Source: UBA7683 sp964643895
Lineage (GTDB): Bacteria; Patescibacteriota; Saccharimonadia; Saccharimonadales; UBA7683
Reading direction: 5' to 3'
NCBI GenBank assembly: GCA_964643895.1
Contig: CAZXUE010000003.1
Span: 7,706-71,705, forward strand
DNA length: 64,000 bases
Part shown: piece after piece, positions 24,650-34,072 of the stretch
Layout of the letters: the number at the start of each line of letters is the position of its first letter
How positions within the stretch are numbered: the first letter of the stretch is position 1
Position numbers and translations under genes: made by a program
Notes under the pieces: model-generated
What the model was told of the DNA's origin: nothing
Seen by the model: only the letters and a program-made list of their open reading frames with translations
The model's database searches: none

Positions 24650-25936
24650 ATGAAAGTTGCGATTGCTGGCTATGGTGCTGAAGGCGAGGCGAGTTGCCGG
24701 TACTGGCTTGATAAAGGCGCCGAAGTTGCTGTTTTTGATGAAAAAATGCCTTCTCATCAATTGCCTGGAGGGGTAGATAGTATTATTGGTACAGATGCTT
24801 TTGAGCGCCTAGAAGGCTACGATATGGTGATTCGGACGGCGAGTTTGCGGCCGGATAAAATTAAAACTGATGGTAAAGTTTGGTCGGCAACGAATGAGTT
24901 TTTTGCGCAGTGTCCAACGCCGATTATTGGAGTAACCGGCACCAAGGGTAAAGGTACAACCTGTTCTTTAATTAGCGAGATACTAAAAGCTGCTGGGAAA
25001 ACGGTGCATGTGGTTGGCAATATCGGCGTGCCGGCGCTTGAGGTGCTCGGCGAGGTTCAAAAAGAGGATGTTGTGGTATTTGAGCTCTCGAGTTTTCAGT
25101 TATGGGATCTGGAGAAATCGCCTGAAACGGCAGTTGTTTTGATGATAGAGGCTGATCATATGGATATTCACGCCTCGATGGAAGAGTACGTGGCGGCCAA
25201 AGCGAATATCACCACCCATCAAAAATCAGAAGACTTACTTATCTATCATCCGACAAATCGGTATGCCGCTGAGATTGCCGCACAGACTGCTGCCAGGAGA
25301 AGAAAGTTTTTCACCCCTGAAGGAGCCTATGTGGATGGGCAGAATATTGTCATTGAAAGCCAGGCTGTTTGCAATACTTCAGATATCGGTCTGATTGGTG
25401 CACATAACCTTGAAAATGTTTGTGCGGCCGTTACTGCAACGTGGCGCTACACACAGGACATAAGAGCGATTAGGTCGGCGGTCATTAACTTTAAAGGATT
25501 GCCACATCGATTAGAGTTTGTCGATGAGATTAAAGGTGTAGCGTATTACAACGATAGCTTTTCTTCTGCACCAGGGGCGGCAGTCGCGGCCATTCGTTCT
25601 TTTGACCAACCAATAGTGCTCATTTGCGGGGGGTTTGACAGAGGGCTTGATTATTCTGAGCTTACAGCGGCCATTTCTGAACAACAAAATATCAAAAAAG
25701 TGTTACTCATTGGTCAGACTGGAGCTGTAATCGCGAACTCGTTTGATACAGCCACTTTTGACAAGTTCGAGATTTTAACAGATATGGATATGCCTCAAAT
25801 CCTTCAGAAGGCTGCTAGCGAAAGTGCGGATGGAGACGTCGTGCTGCTTAGCCCAGGTTGTGCGAGTTTTGATATGTTTAAAGATTTTAAAGATCGCGGA
25901 GAACAATTTAAGGCGGCAGTGGGGAAGCTGGCATGA
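24650..25936 (+). CDS. murD: UDP-MurNAc-L-alanine:glutamate ligase, probably MurD2-type
   Basis: Mur ligase of 428 residues. The N-terminal UDP-binding domain starts IAGYGAEGEASCRYW. The ATP-binding loop is GVTGTKGKGTT (near 100), followed by VVFELSSFQL and the C-terminal domain with LPHRLEFV and YYNDSFSSAPGA. It adds glutamate to UDP-MurNAc-L-Ala. The next gene overlaps it (ATGA) and looks like MurL, which epimerises the terminal L-Glu. So this ligase may add L-glutamate, as MurD2 does, instead of D-glutamate. TAGAAT (24638-24643) ends 6 nt before the ATG, predicting leaderless translation. Confidence 0.9.
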   Translation: MKVAIAGYGAEGEASCRYWLDKGAEVAVFDEKMPSHQLPGGVDSIIGTDAFERLEGYDMVIRTASLRPDKIKTDGKVWSATNEFFAQCPTPIIGVTGTKGKGTTCSLISEILKAAGKTVHVVGNIGVPALEVLGEVQKEDVVVFELSSFQLWDLEKSPETAVVLMIEADHMDIHASMEEYVAAKANITTHQKSEDLLIYHPTNRYAAEIAAQTAARRRKFFTPEGAYVDGQNIVIESQAVCNTSDIGLIGAHNLENVCAAVTATWRYTQDIRAIRSAVINFKGLPHRLEFVDEIKGVAYYNDSFSSAPGAAVAAIRSFDQPIVLICGGFDRGLDYSELTAAISEQQNIKKVLLIGQTGAVIANSFDTATFDKFEILTDMDMPQILQKAASESADGDVVLLSPGCASFDMFKDFKDRGEQFKAAVGKLA

Positions 25937-27225
25937 GCTATCAATCACCATATCAAGCGTTTATTTTTGAATCATACAGCTATGATGAGGCAACACATAC
26001 GGCACGGTTTAATTACAGTTTTGACGGCCAGCGACATTTTTCTGAAACCGCTGTATTTGACGAACACAGCCAAGTTGGCCAAAACAGCGCAGTGCTTGAA
26101 AGCGCACTAAAACTCGCTTTTTATGTGGCGGGAACGTCGTATTATAAAGCCTTCCCAACCAAAAAAGTGATTTTTAAGAGTGCCCAGCCAGATTCATGGC
26201 AGGCGGAATTTTTGCAAAAGGTATACACCGAAGGCCTCAGCCAATTCTTGTTTGAAAATAAACTTACGCTCGAGGATGTTGCTGTATTTGCAGCCAATGG
26301 GGTTCATCACACGGCAGCCTCGTATCAGGGCGGTGGTACGGTTGCCCTGCAAAGCGGCGGTAAGGATTCTCTGCTTTTGGCAGCCCTTCTTCGTGAAAAG
26401 AGACGTGATTTCACGCCACTCTACATTACTTCTGCCCAGGCGCACCCGCGGGTTCTTGATACGCTGAGCAAGCCGCTTCGCACCATTCACCGACACATCG
26501 ATAGAGACGGGCTTATGCAGGCAAAGGCGGACGGCGGCATGAATGGACATGTTCCAGTGACGTACATAGTAGAGGCGTATGCGCTGATTGATGCAATTCT
26601 CCATGGTCAGAACATGGTGTTGGCAGCGATCGGCCAAGAGGGCGAGGAGCCGCATGAATATATTGGACAGATGCCAGTTAATCACCAATGGTCAAAAACA
26701 TGGCAGGCCGAGCAATTGCTAAGTGAATATGTTCAGGCGTATGTTTCGGCGGATATGCAGATTGGTTCGCCTCTACGGGGTTTTTCGGAACTTAAAATTG
26801 CCGAGCTTTTCATGGAGTATGCCTGGGAACAGTTTGGGCACACATTTTCCTCATGTAACCAAGCTAACTATCGGCAAGGCAAGGATAACAGCCAGCTTCA
26901 GTGGTGTGGGCAGTGCCCGAAGTGTGCCAACAGCTATCTTTTGTTTGCACCGTTTATCGAGCCGGAGCAGCTTAGAACGCTCTTTGGCGGCCAGGATTTG
27001 TTTGCAAAACTAGGCCTCACGGAAACATTTAAGGGATTACTGGGAATTGATGGTGTTATGAAACCATTTGAATGTGTTGGCGAAACAGGGGAGCTTCGCA
27101 CGGCGTATCATATGGCACAAAGACGCAGTTCGGAGTATCAACTATCTTTTGAGGTTCCTGAAAGCTCGTTTGATTACCAAAAGCTTGGTCGGTCTCAACC
27201 CTGGGCGTATGAGCTTATTCGCTGA
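25933..27225 (+). CDS. murL: MurL-type UDP-MurNAc-L-Ala-L-Glu epimerase (probable)
   Basis: A 430-residue protein with an ATP-pyrophosphatase-like loop SGGKDSLLLAALL (near 143) and a cysteine cluster WCGQCPKCANS near residue 325. These features, with overlap onto murD, match MurL, which epimerises the terminal L-glutamate of UDP-MurNAc-L-Ala-L-Glu using ATP. This pathway replaces glutamate racemase MurI. No murI is seen in the window. An unrelated PP-loop adenylating enzyme is the main alternative, but the gene pair favours MurL. Confidence 0.72.
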   Translation: MSYQSPYQAFIFESYSYDEATHTARFNYSFDGQRHFSETAVFDEHSQVGQNSAVLESALKLAFYVAGTSYYKAFPTKKVIFKSAQPDSWQAEFLQKVYTEGLSQFLFENKLTLEDVAVFAANGVHHTAASYQGGGTVALQSGGKDSLLLAALLREKRRDFTPLYITSAQAHPRVLDTLSKPLRTIHRHIDRDGLMQAKADGGMNGHVPVTYIVEAYALIDAILHGQNMVLAAIGQEGEEPHEYIGQMPVNHQWSKTWQAEQLLSEYVQAYVSADMQIGSPLRGFSELKIAELFMEYAWEQFGHTFSSCNQANYRQGKDNSQLQWCGQCPKCANSYLLFAPFIEPEQLRTLFGGQDLFAKLGLTETFKGLLGIDGVMKPFECVGETGELRTAYHMAQRRSSEYQLSFEVPESSFDYQKLGRSQPWAYELIR

Positions 27226-27242
27226 GGCTGTATACTAACAGC

Positions 27243-28301
27243 ATGCAGGAGTTGAAAAAACAGATCACGAATTTACAGAGTGAGTTTGAAGCGGCTTGGC
27301 AAGAGGCAGGCTTGGCAGAAAAAGCAGAAAAGCTCTCGTCTCTTACGAAGCAATTGGAAGATCCGGATATTTGGAAAGATAACTTGCAGGCGCAGGATTT
27401 TTCTAAGCAGCAAGCGAAACTTTCTGCGGCGGTTCAGCCTTGGGTAGATCTCAGATCTCAGATCTCAGATCTCAGAGAGCTGGCGGAGTTAGATGACGAA
27501 TCACTTAAAGGTGATATCGAGGTGCAGTTTAAGCATGTTTTTGAGAAATATACAGAGTTGCAGCAGGAGCTAAAATATAACGGTCCATATGATAATCACG
27601 ATGCAGTTCTTAGATTGCAGGCTGGAGCCGGAGGCGTGGACGCCATGGACTGGACGGCGATATTGCTGCGTATGTACTTGAGATGGGCAGAAAAAGCTGG
27701 TTATAAAGCCGAGCTTCTGGAAGAATCGACTGGTGACGAAGCTGGGATAAAATCAGCGGTAGTTTCAATCAGCGGTGTAAATGCTTTTGGCAAATTACAG
27801 GGCGAGCACGGTGTACATCGTTTAGTGAGGCTCAGCCCATTTAATGCTGACAATCTTCGCCAAACCAGCTTTGCGATGGTGGAGGTATTGCCGCAAATTG
27901 ACGCGCCTGACGAGGTAGAAATTGATGAGAAAGATGTGCGAATCGACACCTTCCGAGCATCAGGACATGGTGGCCAAAGCGTTAATACTACCGATTCCGC
28001 AGTGCGTGTCACACATATTCCAACCAATATTGTGGTCTCAATTCAAAATGAGAAATCACAAATACAGAATAAAGAGGTTGCCATGAAGATTCTGCGCTCA
28101 AAACTAGCGCAACTGCAAATGGAGCAACATGCTGAAAGAATATCGGAACTCAAAGGGCCCAACCAAGAGGCCGCATGGGGCAACCAAATTCGCAACTACG
28201 TACTGCATCCGTATACGCTTGTGAAAGACACGCGTACCAAATTTGAGGTAAAAGACGCACAAAAAATACTTGATGGTGACCTCGACCCGTTTTTAAAATA
28301 G
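27243..28301 (+). CDS. prfB: Peptide chain release factor 2
   Basis: Class I release factor for UGA/UAA stops, 352 residues. The catalytic GGQ is in RASGHGGQSVNTTDSAV (near 243) and the upstream helical domain 1 is complete. No in-frame TGA or CTTTGA slippery site is present near the start, so the autoregulatory frameshift common in prfB is absent. TATACT (27231-27236) ends 6 nt before the ATG, predicting a leaderless mRNA. Codons near residue 70-78 contain four tandem copies of a 7-bp unit (27446-27473). A functional RF2 supports TGA being a true stop. Confidence 0.96.
   Translation: MQELKKQITNLQSEFEAAWQEAGLAEKAEKLSSLTKQLEDPDIWKDNLQAQDFSKQQAKLSAAVQPWVDLRSQISDLRELAELDDESLKGDIEVQFKHVFEKYTELQQELKYNGPYDNHDAVLRLQAGAGGVDAMDWTAILLRMYLRWAEKAGYKAELLEESTGDEAGIKSAVVSISGVNAFGKLQGEHGVHRLVRLSPFNADNLRQTSFAMVEVLPQIDAPDEVEIDEKDVRIDTFRASGHGGQSVNTTDSAVRVTHIPTNIVVSIQNEKSQIQNKEVAMKILRSKLAQLQMEQHAERISELKGPNQEAAWGNQIRNYVLHPYTLVKDTRTKFEVKDAQKILDGDLDPFLK
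27446..27473 (+). repeat. Four tandem copies of AGATCTC inside prfB
   Basis: Exact heptanucleotide repeated four times (28 bp) in the helical N-terminal domain of prfB. Because the unit is not a multiple of three, gain or loss of one copy would shift the frame. Confidence 0.9.
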
Positions 28302-28338
28302 TTGTATTTAAAATATAAATATGTTATAATAAAATGAT

Positions 28339-28881
28339 ATGACGTCATTACCTCAAGAAGATTATCCTAGGGAGGGCAGCTTAGCTCTCACAGAAGCCCA
28401 ACTTAGTCGTCTGTTGGCTATTGCTGATTGCGTTTCCGCTACTGGTATAGAAGGGCTTATGAGTCAGGCAAGCAGTCATGGCCTGACTGAGCGTGGAGCG
28501 AGAGTTCTAGACCGAACGTACAAGGAGCTTATGGCTCCACATGGTCTGCCCTCCGGTTTTCAAGATGGATTTTTTGCAGGTGTCCTTGCTGGTGAAGTGC
28601 TGTTCCCAAGAGTAAACAGCGAAAGTCTGATTTTTGCCATGAAGGAGTTAACTGTGGGCGGTCCGGGTACCGATGCACCTGTAGTCGCACAATTTCAACG
28701 AGAAGCGATATTGCGAGAAAAAGCCGAGAGCGCGATACAGCAAGATCCTCGATTTAAAGCTTTTGTTGAACAAGTTGCAAGGGGTGTGGGCGGGGAGGAG
28801 TATTCCGCGGCTCTGGCAGGTGTTGGTTTGGGTATGTCCATCTTTCTTGAGGCAGACAGATCTACACGGAACGTTCATTAA
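28339..28881 (+). CDS. Hypothetical protein, 180 aa
   Basis: Helical soluble protein with no recognised motif; the C-terminal GVGLGMSIFLE stretch is mildly hydrophobic but short. TATAAT (28325-28330) ends 8 nt before the ATG without a Shine-Dalgarno. It stands alone between prfB and ftsE, each with its own -10. It may belong to a lineage-specific family. Confidence 0.7.
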   Translation: MTSLPQEDYPREGSLALTEAQLSRLLAIADCVSATGIEGLMSQASSHGLTERGARVLDRTYKELMAPHGLPSGFQDGFFAGVLAGEVLFPRVNSESLIFAMKELTVGGPGTDAPVVAQFQREAILREKAESAIQQDPRFKAFVEQVARGVGGEEYSAALAGVGLGMSIFLEADRSTRNVH

Positions 28882-28947
28882 CGCTAATCCATACCAAAAG
28901 TTAATCGGGAGTTTGCGGCATACCAACAGTTTGATACAATCATAAGC

Positions 28948-29622
28948 GTGATATTGCTTGATAGGGTTACAAAACGGTACGGGAGAAAAGGCCTGGCACT
29001 GGATAGGGTCTCGCTTCATATTGCCTCAAAAGAATTTGTTTTGATTGTTGGAAGCTCAGGAGCTGGCAAGTCCACGCTTCTCAAGCTTTTAACTCGCGAA
29101 GAGAAGCCCACCTCTGGCAAGATTGTTGTTGGCGGTATCGATTACGATCGTCTGAAAGACAAAGAGGTGCCACTGCTGCGCCGGAAGATAGGTACCATTT
29201 TTCAAGATTTTAAATTGTTGCCAAACCGAACGGTGTTTGAGAACATCGCCTTCGCACTCGAGATAGTTGGTATGACCAATAAAGAAATTAACTATACGGT
29301 GCCTCGGGTGATTGAGCTCGTTGGCCTTACTGGCAAAGAAAAGAATTTTCCGCGGGAACTCTCTGGTGGTGAACAGCAGCGTGTAGCGATTGCTCGTGCT
29401 GTGGTGCGCCAGCCGAAAATTTTGATTGCAGATGAGCCAACAGGTAACCTTGATCCAAAGCACGCATGGGACGTTGTTTCGGTTCTAGAGAAGATCAATC
29501 AGCACGGTACGACAGTGCTGATGACCACCCACAACCAAGATATCGTTAAGAAGCTGAAGCGTCGGGTAATCACGATTGATGGTGGGCGAGTAGCCCAAGA
29601 TACTGCAGGAGGAAAGCAGTAA
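28948..29622 (+). CDS. ftsE: Cell division ATPase FtsE
   Basis: ABC ATPase of 224 residues that works with FtsX to activate septal peptidoglycan hydrolases. Walker A GSSGAGKST (near 36), signature LSGGEQQR, Walker B ILIADEPTGNLDP and H-loop TTHNQD are intact. The start is GTG; TACAAT (28935-28940) ends 7 nt upstream, predicting a leaderless mRNA. It overlaps ftsX by one base (TAATG) and is followed by a PcsB-like hydrolase, a complete FtsEX-hydrolase set. Confidence 0.95.
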   Translation: MILLDRVTKRYGRKGLALDRVSLHIASKEFVLIVGSSGAGKSTLLKLLTREEKPTSGKIVVGGIDYDRLKDKEVPLLRRKIGTIFQDFKLLPNRTVFENIAFALEIVGMTNKEINYTVPRVIELVGLTGKEKNFPRELSGGEQQRVAIARAVVRQPKILIADEPTGNLDPKHAWDVVSVLEKINQHGTTVLMTTHNQDIVKKLKRRVITIDGGRVAQDTAGGKQ

Positions 29623-30578
29623 TGCACGGAAGTAGCTTTAAGCGAAAACTCATCAATGCGCGGCGTGTGTTTGTAATTGGCTCGCACAGCTTTTTAAGAA
29701 ACGCCTGGCTTTCAGTGGCGGCAACTGTTGTGATGACCATCACGCTAGGCTGTATCCTGCTCACTTTCTTTGCAAGCTATACTCTCAACAGTACGGTGGA
29801 AACATTTACTGAGAAGATTGATGTTTCGATCTTCTTTAAAACTGATGCTATGAAATCTGATATCGACAAGCTTTCTGCTGACCTTCGAAGTAATTCGGAG
29901 CTTGGTGTGAAACAGGTAACCTATATCTCTAAAGAAGACGCGCGTCAAAGTTTTGAAGAGCAAAATAAAGATGATATCAAGACACTGCAAGCTATAGCTC
30001 AGGCTAAAGATGCTTTTCCGGCCAGTATTCGTGTTAAAACCCTCGATACCGCTAAACTCGAAGAAGTAGTGAAAGTTGCACGTCAGGAAAAGTATGAAGA
30101 GGTTTACGACAAAGATTCATACAAAGATGACGCAAAGCGAACAGCCGTTGATAGGTTAGGTAACATTGCAAAGTTTTTGCGTAATGGCGGGTTGGTGGCC
30201 AGCATTATTTTTGGTTCAATTTCAATCTTAGTAATTTTAAACACTATCCGCATGACAATATTTAACCGCCGTGATGAAATTGAAATTATGCAGCTGATTG
30301 GGGCAAGCAAATGGTATATTCGCGGCCCATTCTTGGTGGAAGCGGCAATATATGGTGCAATTGCTGGTGTGTTCGCTAATCTGTTCTTTTACTTGCTGGT
30401 ATTGGGGCAGGCACCGAAGTTGAGTAGTTATGTAGAAGAAATTCGACCGAGCGTTGAGCATTTTCAGCAGCTTGCGTGGCTGGTTGTTCCGCTTACCGTT
30501 TTTGTCGGTATCCTTATTGGATCGTTCTCCTCGTATCTTGCGATTCGTAAGCACCTCAAGCTGAAACATAGTAAATAA
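29622..30578 (+). CDS. ftsX: Cell division protein FtsX
   Basis: Permease-like partner of FtsE, 318 residues. One N-terminal helix (about 25-50), an extracytoplasmic loop (about 50-185) expected to touch the hydrolase, then three helices (about 190-310) in the FtsX domain, with RRDEIEIMQLIGASKWYIRGPF between them. ATG overlaps the ftsE stop. It does not transport but transmits ATP-driven motion to the hydrolase encoded downstream. Confidence 0.95.
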   Translation: MHGSSFKRKLINARRVFVIGSHSFLRNAWLSVAATVVMTITLGCILLTFFASYTLNSTVETFTEKIDVSIFFKTDAMKSDIDKLSADLRSNSELGVKQVTYISKEDARQSFEEQNKDDIKTLQAIAQAKDAFPASIRVKTLDTAKLEEVVKVARQEKYEEVYDKDSYKDDAKRTAVDRLGNIAKFLRNGGLVASIIFGSISILVILNTIRMTIFNRRDEIEIMQLIGASKWYIRGPFLVEAAIYGAIAGVFANLFFYLLVLGQAPKLSSYVEEIRPSVEHFQQLAWLVVPLTVFVGILIGSFSSYLAIRKHLKLKHSK

Positions 30579-30642
30579 TTGTTGTGTTAAGTACCTGGTT
30601 TGATTGACTTAGTATTACGCTTATGCTAATATTGAATTAACT

Positions 30643-31788
30643 ATGGTCCACCACACAAACCACAGTAAAACAACAATCAAACTCTCACCACTTATTGCTG
30701 GTGCGGTCTTCGTTGTTTCTGCCGTATTGGCGCCGACGCTCACGAGAGCCGCAGACCTTAACCAGTTGATACGTCAGAAGCAGGCGGAGCAGGCACAAGC
30801 ACAGGCACAGGCAAGCGCGTTAGGACAACAAGCACAGGGTGTTCAAGGCGAGATTAATGCATTGCAAGAGCAGATTGCAGCTATTCAAGCGCAAATTGAT
30901 GTTAACACCGCAAGGCAGGCTGAATTAACGCAGCAGATAGAATCTGCCCAAAAGAAACTTGATGAGCAAAAAGAACTCCTCTCGGCAAACATTCGCTCGA
31001 TGTACATAGAAGGGGATATTTCTCCCCTTGAGATGATCGCCTCTAGCAAAAATCTTGGAGACTTTGTTGATAAGCAAGAGTATCGTGATCGTATTAAAGA
31101 AAACATCAGCTCTACCATGGATGAAATCGAGCGTCTTAAAAAGCAACTCGACGATCAACGTAAAGAGGTGACAAAGATTTTAGATGAGCAAAAAACGCTT
31201 CGTGCTTCACTTGATGAAAAAAATGCCGAAGCTGGTGCTAAACTTGCCTCAATTAACCAAGACAAAGCAGTCTTCGATGGTCAGGTGCGCGAGCGAGCAT
31301 CTGAGGTTCGGGCGCTGATAGCGCAGCAGGCTGCAATTGAACGAGCACGAAATGCATGGACTGGTGGATACATTACAACTGGCGGCACAGGTGGCTACCC
31401 TTGGGCGAATGCGCCTATAGGTCCTGGTGGCTGGTCAAGAGTGGTAGATGACTGGGCCTTATACGCACGACAATGTACAAGCTATGTGGCCTGGAAGCTT
31501 TCGAGCCAAGGATATGGCGTGAAATCATTCAATGGTGCTGGTAATGCAAATGAGTGGCCATCAACAACAGCTTCATACACGAGTCAAACCTACGGTATTC
31601 CACATAAGGGTGATGCTGCTGTGCAATATTTGGGTGAATTTGGTCATGTTATGTATGTCGAGAGTGTTAACGGAGATAACACCATAGATATCAGTGAGTA
31701 TAACTGGATTCAAAACTCGTATTCAGAACGAAGAATACCAAAATCAAGCTATCAGTATTACACCTTTATCACTTTTCCACGCAGATAG
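30643..31788 (+). CDS. PcsB/CwlO-like secreted hydrolase with coiled coil and CHAP domain
   Basis: A 381-residue exported protein. It has a signal peptide (about 1-36, cut near TRAAD) and a long Gln/Ala/Glu-rich coiled coil (about 37-235, the FtsX-interaction type). A Gly-rich linker (GGYITTGGTGGYPW) leads to a C-terminal CHAP domain (about 265-381). Catalytic Cys is in ARQCTSYVAWKL and the His in EFGHVMYVE. Directly downstream of ftsEX, it should be the peptidoglycan hydrolase activated by FtsEX at division, as PcsB is in streptococci. TTGACT...TAATAT upstream is a likely promoter. Confidence 0.9.
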   Translation: MVHHTNHSKTTIKLSPLIAGAVFVVSAVLAPTLTRAADLNQLIRQKQAEQAQAQAQASALGQQAQGVQGEINALQEQIAAIQAQIDVNTARQAELTQQIESAQKKLDEQKELLSANIRSMYIEGDISPLEMIASSKNLGDFVDKQEYRDRIKENISSTMDEIERLKKQLDDQRKEVTKILDEQKTLRASLDEKNAEAGAKLASINQDKAVFDGQVRERASEVRALIAQQAAIERARNAWTGGYITTGGTGGYPWANAPIGPGGWSRVVDDWALYARQCTSYVAWKLSSQGYGVKSFNGAGNANEWPSTTASYTSQTYGIPHKGDAAVQYLGEFGHVMYVESVNGDNTIDISEYNWIQNSYSERRIPKSSYQYYTFITFPRR

Positions 31789-31817
31789 AGTTGCCGGGAT
31801 TGATGTATTCGATCTAT

Positions 31818-32843
31818 CTAGAGAATTTTGCGCTTTAGTTTGATAAGAGTACGCAAGGCTTCGTATCGAAGTGCGCTGAGCGGAAGATCGTATGTAACAG
31901 GAACTTTTACAAAGTTCTTGGTAAATTTAGTCTTGAACTGGGTAACGTTTCTGAGTGCTGGATAATGTTCGCCAGCAATTCCCATAAAATCATAGCGCTT
32001 ATTACCTCGGTCCTTCATCTTCTTCATGATTTCCCAGTGCAGTAGGTAAGCGGCAGAGGTTTCGCGTGCTTTGGCACTGCTGCCGCCGTAGTAATACATG
32101 GCGGTGTCACTATATTCTGTTGTGATTGCCCAAGCTTCCACATCATCTCTTATCCCCGAAACGTACAAACGAGCAATGCCGTCTAAGTTGTTCAGAAAAT
32201 GTTCATAGAGATGTAGTGGGTGGATCCCAAAACCATCTCGCGTGCCGGTTTCTTGTAGGATTGGGTAGCAATATTTTGCAAAAAACTTCGCTGGATCTGT
32301 AGTAATTTCTCGTACAGTCACCTCGGTCTTAAGGGCTTTTCTTACTCCTTGTCGACCACTTTGACTCATGCCGGCAAAAAGCTCCTCTTCTGACTGCGCC
32401 AGGTTTGCAACAACCGTTTCGTCGTACATGGTGTGCTCGTAAGGGAGGCGAAGCGGCGGTGCCTGCGTTGCGCAGCTCAGACGAACAAAAACAGGTTTTA
32501 TTTCATGCGAGCCAAACTGAGCTTTTAAAGTTGCACACATTTTTTTTACCGTCTCGGTGTTCGGCACCTGTGCAAAGAGCGGACCGTGCTTAAACCAGAT
32601 CCAACTGCGGCCCTTCTGCTGGTAAAATGTGGCACTGCCAAGAGCAATTAACTTGCCATTTTGGTCGTCATAACGGAAGCTGCCAAGAAACTTTCTACCG
32701 TCAATAGCATTATCAAACGTGCCCCAAATTGGCGATTGCTCAAGCGGCACCGAGACAGGGGCAAGCGCTTTGGCAATACGCACAAATTCTTTATCCGAAA
32801 TGGGGCGGTACGAAAAAGTCTCGGTTTTTAGCATTAGTTCCAT
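31818..32843 (-). CDS. FemX/FemAB-like peptidyltransferase
   Basis: A 341-residue GNAT-fold protein of the FemXAB/FmhB family, which adds amino acids from aminoacyl-tRNA to lipid-linked peptidoglycan precursors to form interpeptide bridges. Visible: SPIWGTF near the N terminus, SQSGRQGVRKALK region, AMYYYGGSSAKARETSAAYLLHWEIMKKMKDRGNKRYDFMGIAG, and the FKTKF end, all typical. I place the start at 32843 (MELMLK) rather than 36 nt further upstream because the longer form enters the divergent gene. The two start codons are only 17 bp apart. Confidence 0.88.
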   Translation of the reverse strand: MELMLKTETFSYRPISDKEFVRIAKALAPVSVPLEQSPIWGTFDNAIDGRKFLGSFRYDDQNGKLIALGSATFYQQKGRSWIWFKHGPLFAQVPNTETVKKMCATLKAQFGSHEIKPVFVRLSCATQAPPLRLPYEHTMYDETVVANLAQSEEELFAGMSQSGRQGVRKALKTEVTVREITTDPAKFFAKYCYPILQETGTRDGFGIHPLHLYEHFLNNLDGIARLYVSGIRDDVEAWAITTEYSDTAMYYYGGSSAKARETSAAYLLHWEIMKKMKDRGNKRYDFMGIAGEHYPALRNVTQFKTKFTKNFVKVPVTYDLPLSALRYEALRTLIKLKRKIL

Positions 32844-32860
32844 GGTACAATTTTTAGAGT

Positions 32861-34072
32861 ATGAATGAAAGAGAATCACTTGCTTCTCGATCTTTAAAGA
32901 GATCCCGGAGCGTTTCCTATGGGGTGCTACTTATTGCAATTTTGCTGGCCTTTTTAGCTGGTAATCGTTTTCAAACAATTGGCGATTACTTTTTTGCGCC
33001 CTATACCAACAAAGGTAATCAGACATTAAGCCAAAATCTTGATTTTTCATCAGTTGAAAAGGTATATGATCTGCTCAAAAGTAAATACGATGGCAAACTC
33101 GACATGGTCAAGCTGCAAGATGGCCTTAGTAAAGGCCTGGTGGATGCCGCAGGCGATCCGTACACGGTCTACATGAGCGAAAAAGAGGCTCAGGAGTTTG
33201 AGAGCGATCTGAACGGTACGTTTAGCGGCATTGGCGCCGAGCTTGGCAAGCGAGACGAAAAGCTGGTGGTAATTGCGCCAATTAGTGGCTCTCCGGCAGA
33301 AAAAGCTGGAGTACGAGCAGGGGATGTTATAGCCAAGATCAACAACGAAGATTCCATCAGCATGAACGTTGATGTTGCGGTTGGTAAAATTCGAGGCGAG
33401 GCTGGTACAGAGGTAAAGTTAAGTTTAATTCGCGATGGTTCACCGCTAGAGGTAGTAATTACCCGGGCGCAAATAACCGTGCCAAGCGTGAAGAGCGAGA
33501 TCCTTGAAGGTAGCATCGGCTACCTGCAAATTACCCGCTTTAGTGATGATACAGCTGAGTTGGCAAACCGCGCGGCAGCAGATTTTAAGGCCAAAAATGT
33601 GAAAGGTATTGTAGTGGATGTACGCAATAACGGCGGAGGCCTCCTTGATTCGGCAGTGAAGATTTCGGGTCTATGGCTGGATAATAAGGTGGTGGTTGAA
33701 GAACGCGAAGGCGGTAAAACTAAGACTTCGCTGAGATCAGGTAACAACCCTATCTTGGTAGGAATACCAACCACAGTTTTAATTAACGAAGGAAGTGCCA
33801 GTGCCAGTGAGATTTTGGCCGGCGCACTTCACGATCACAGTGCAGCTAAACTAGTAGGTGAAAAAACGTTTGGCAAGGGGAGCGTGCAAGAGTTAATTGA
33901 TCTACCAAATGGTGCCAAACTGAAAGTTACCGTTGCCCGCTGGTACACGCCAAAAGGCAAAAATATCGATAAAGAAGGCATCTCGCCAGATGAAGAAGTC
34001 AAGCTAACAACCGAAGACTTCAGTGCCAACCGCGACCCTCAAAAAGACCGTGCTATATCTGAGTTACGCTAG
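32861..34072 (+). CDS. C-terminal processing protease, S41 family
   Basis: A 403-residue exported serine protease. N-terminal membrane anchor (about 18-38, GVLLIAILLAFLAGN), PDZ domain (about 105-190, GSPAEKAGVRAGDVI), and S41 catalytic core with serine in EGSASASEILAGAL and lysine in GEKTFGKGSVQ. Homologues trim or degrade envelope proteins and hydrolases. TACAAT (32846-32851) ends 9 nt before the ATG, inside the 17-bp divergent region. The 3' end overlaps the convergent glycosyltransferase by 9 bp. Confidence 0.93.
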   Translation: MNERESLASRSLKRSRSVSYGVLLIAILLAFLAGNRFQTIGDYFFAPYTNKGNQTLSQNLDFSSVEKVYDLLKSKYDGKLDMVKLQDGLSKGLVDAAGDPYTVYMSEKEAQEFESDLNGTFSGIGAELGKRDEKLVVIAPISGSPAEKAGVRAGDVIAKINNEDSISMNVDVAVGKIRGEAGTEVKLSLIRDGSPLEVVITRAQITVPSVKSEILEGSIGYLQITRFSDDTAELANRAAADFKAKNVKGIVVDVRNNGGGLLDSAVKISGLWLDNKVVVEEREGGKTKTSLRSGNNPILVGIPTTVLINEGSASASEILAGALHDHSAAKLVGEKTFGKGSVQELIDLPNGAKLKVTVARWYTPKGKNIDKEGISPDEEVKLTTEDFSANRDPQKDRAISELR

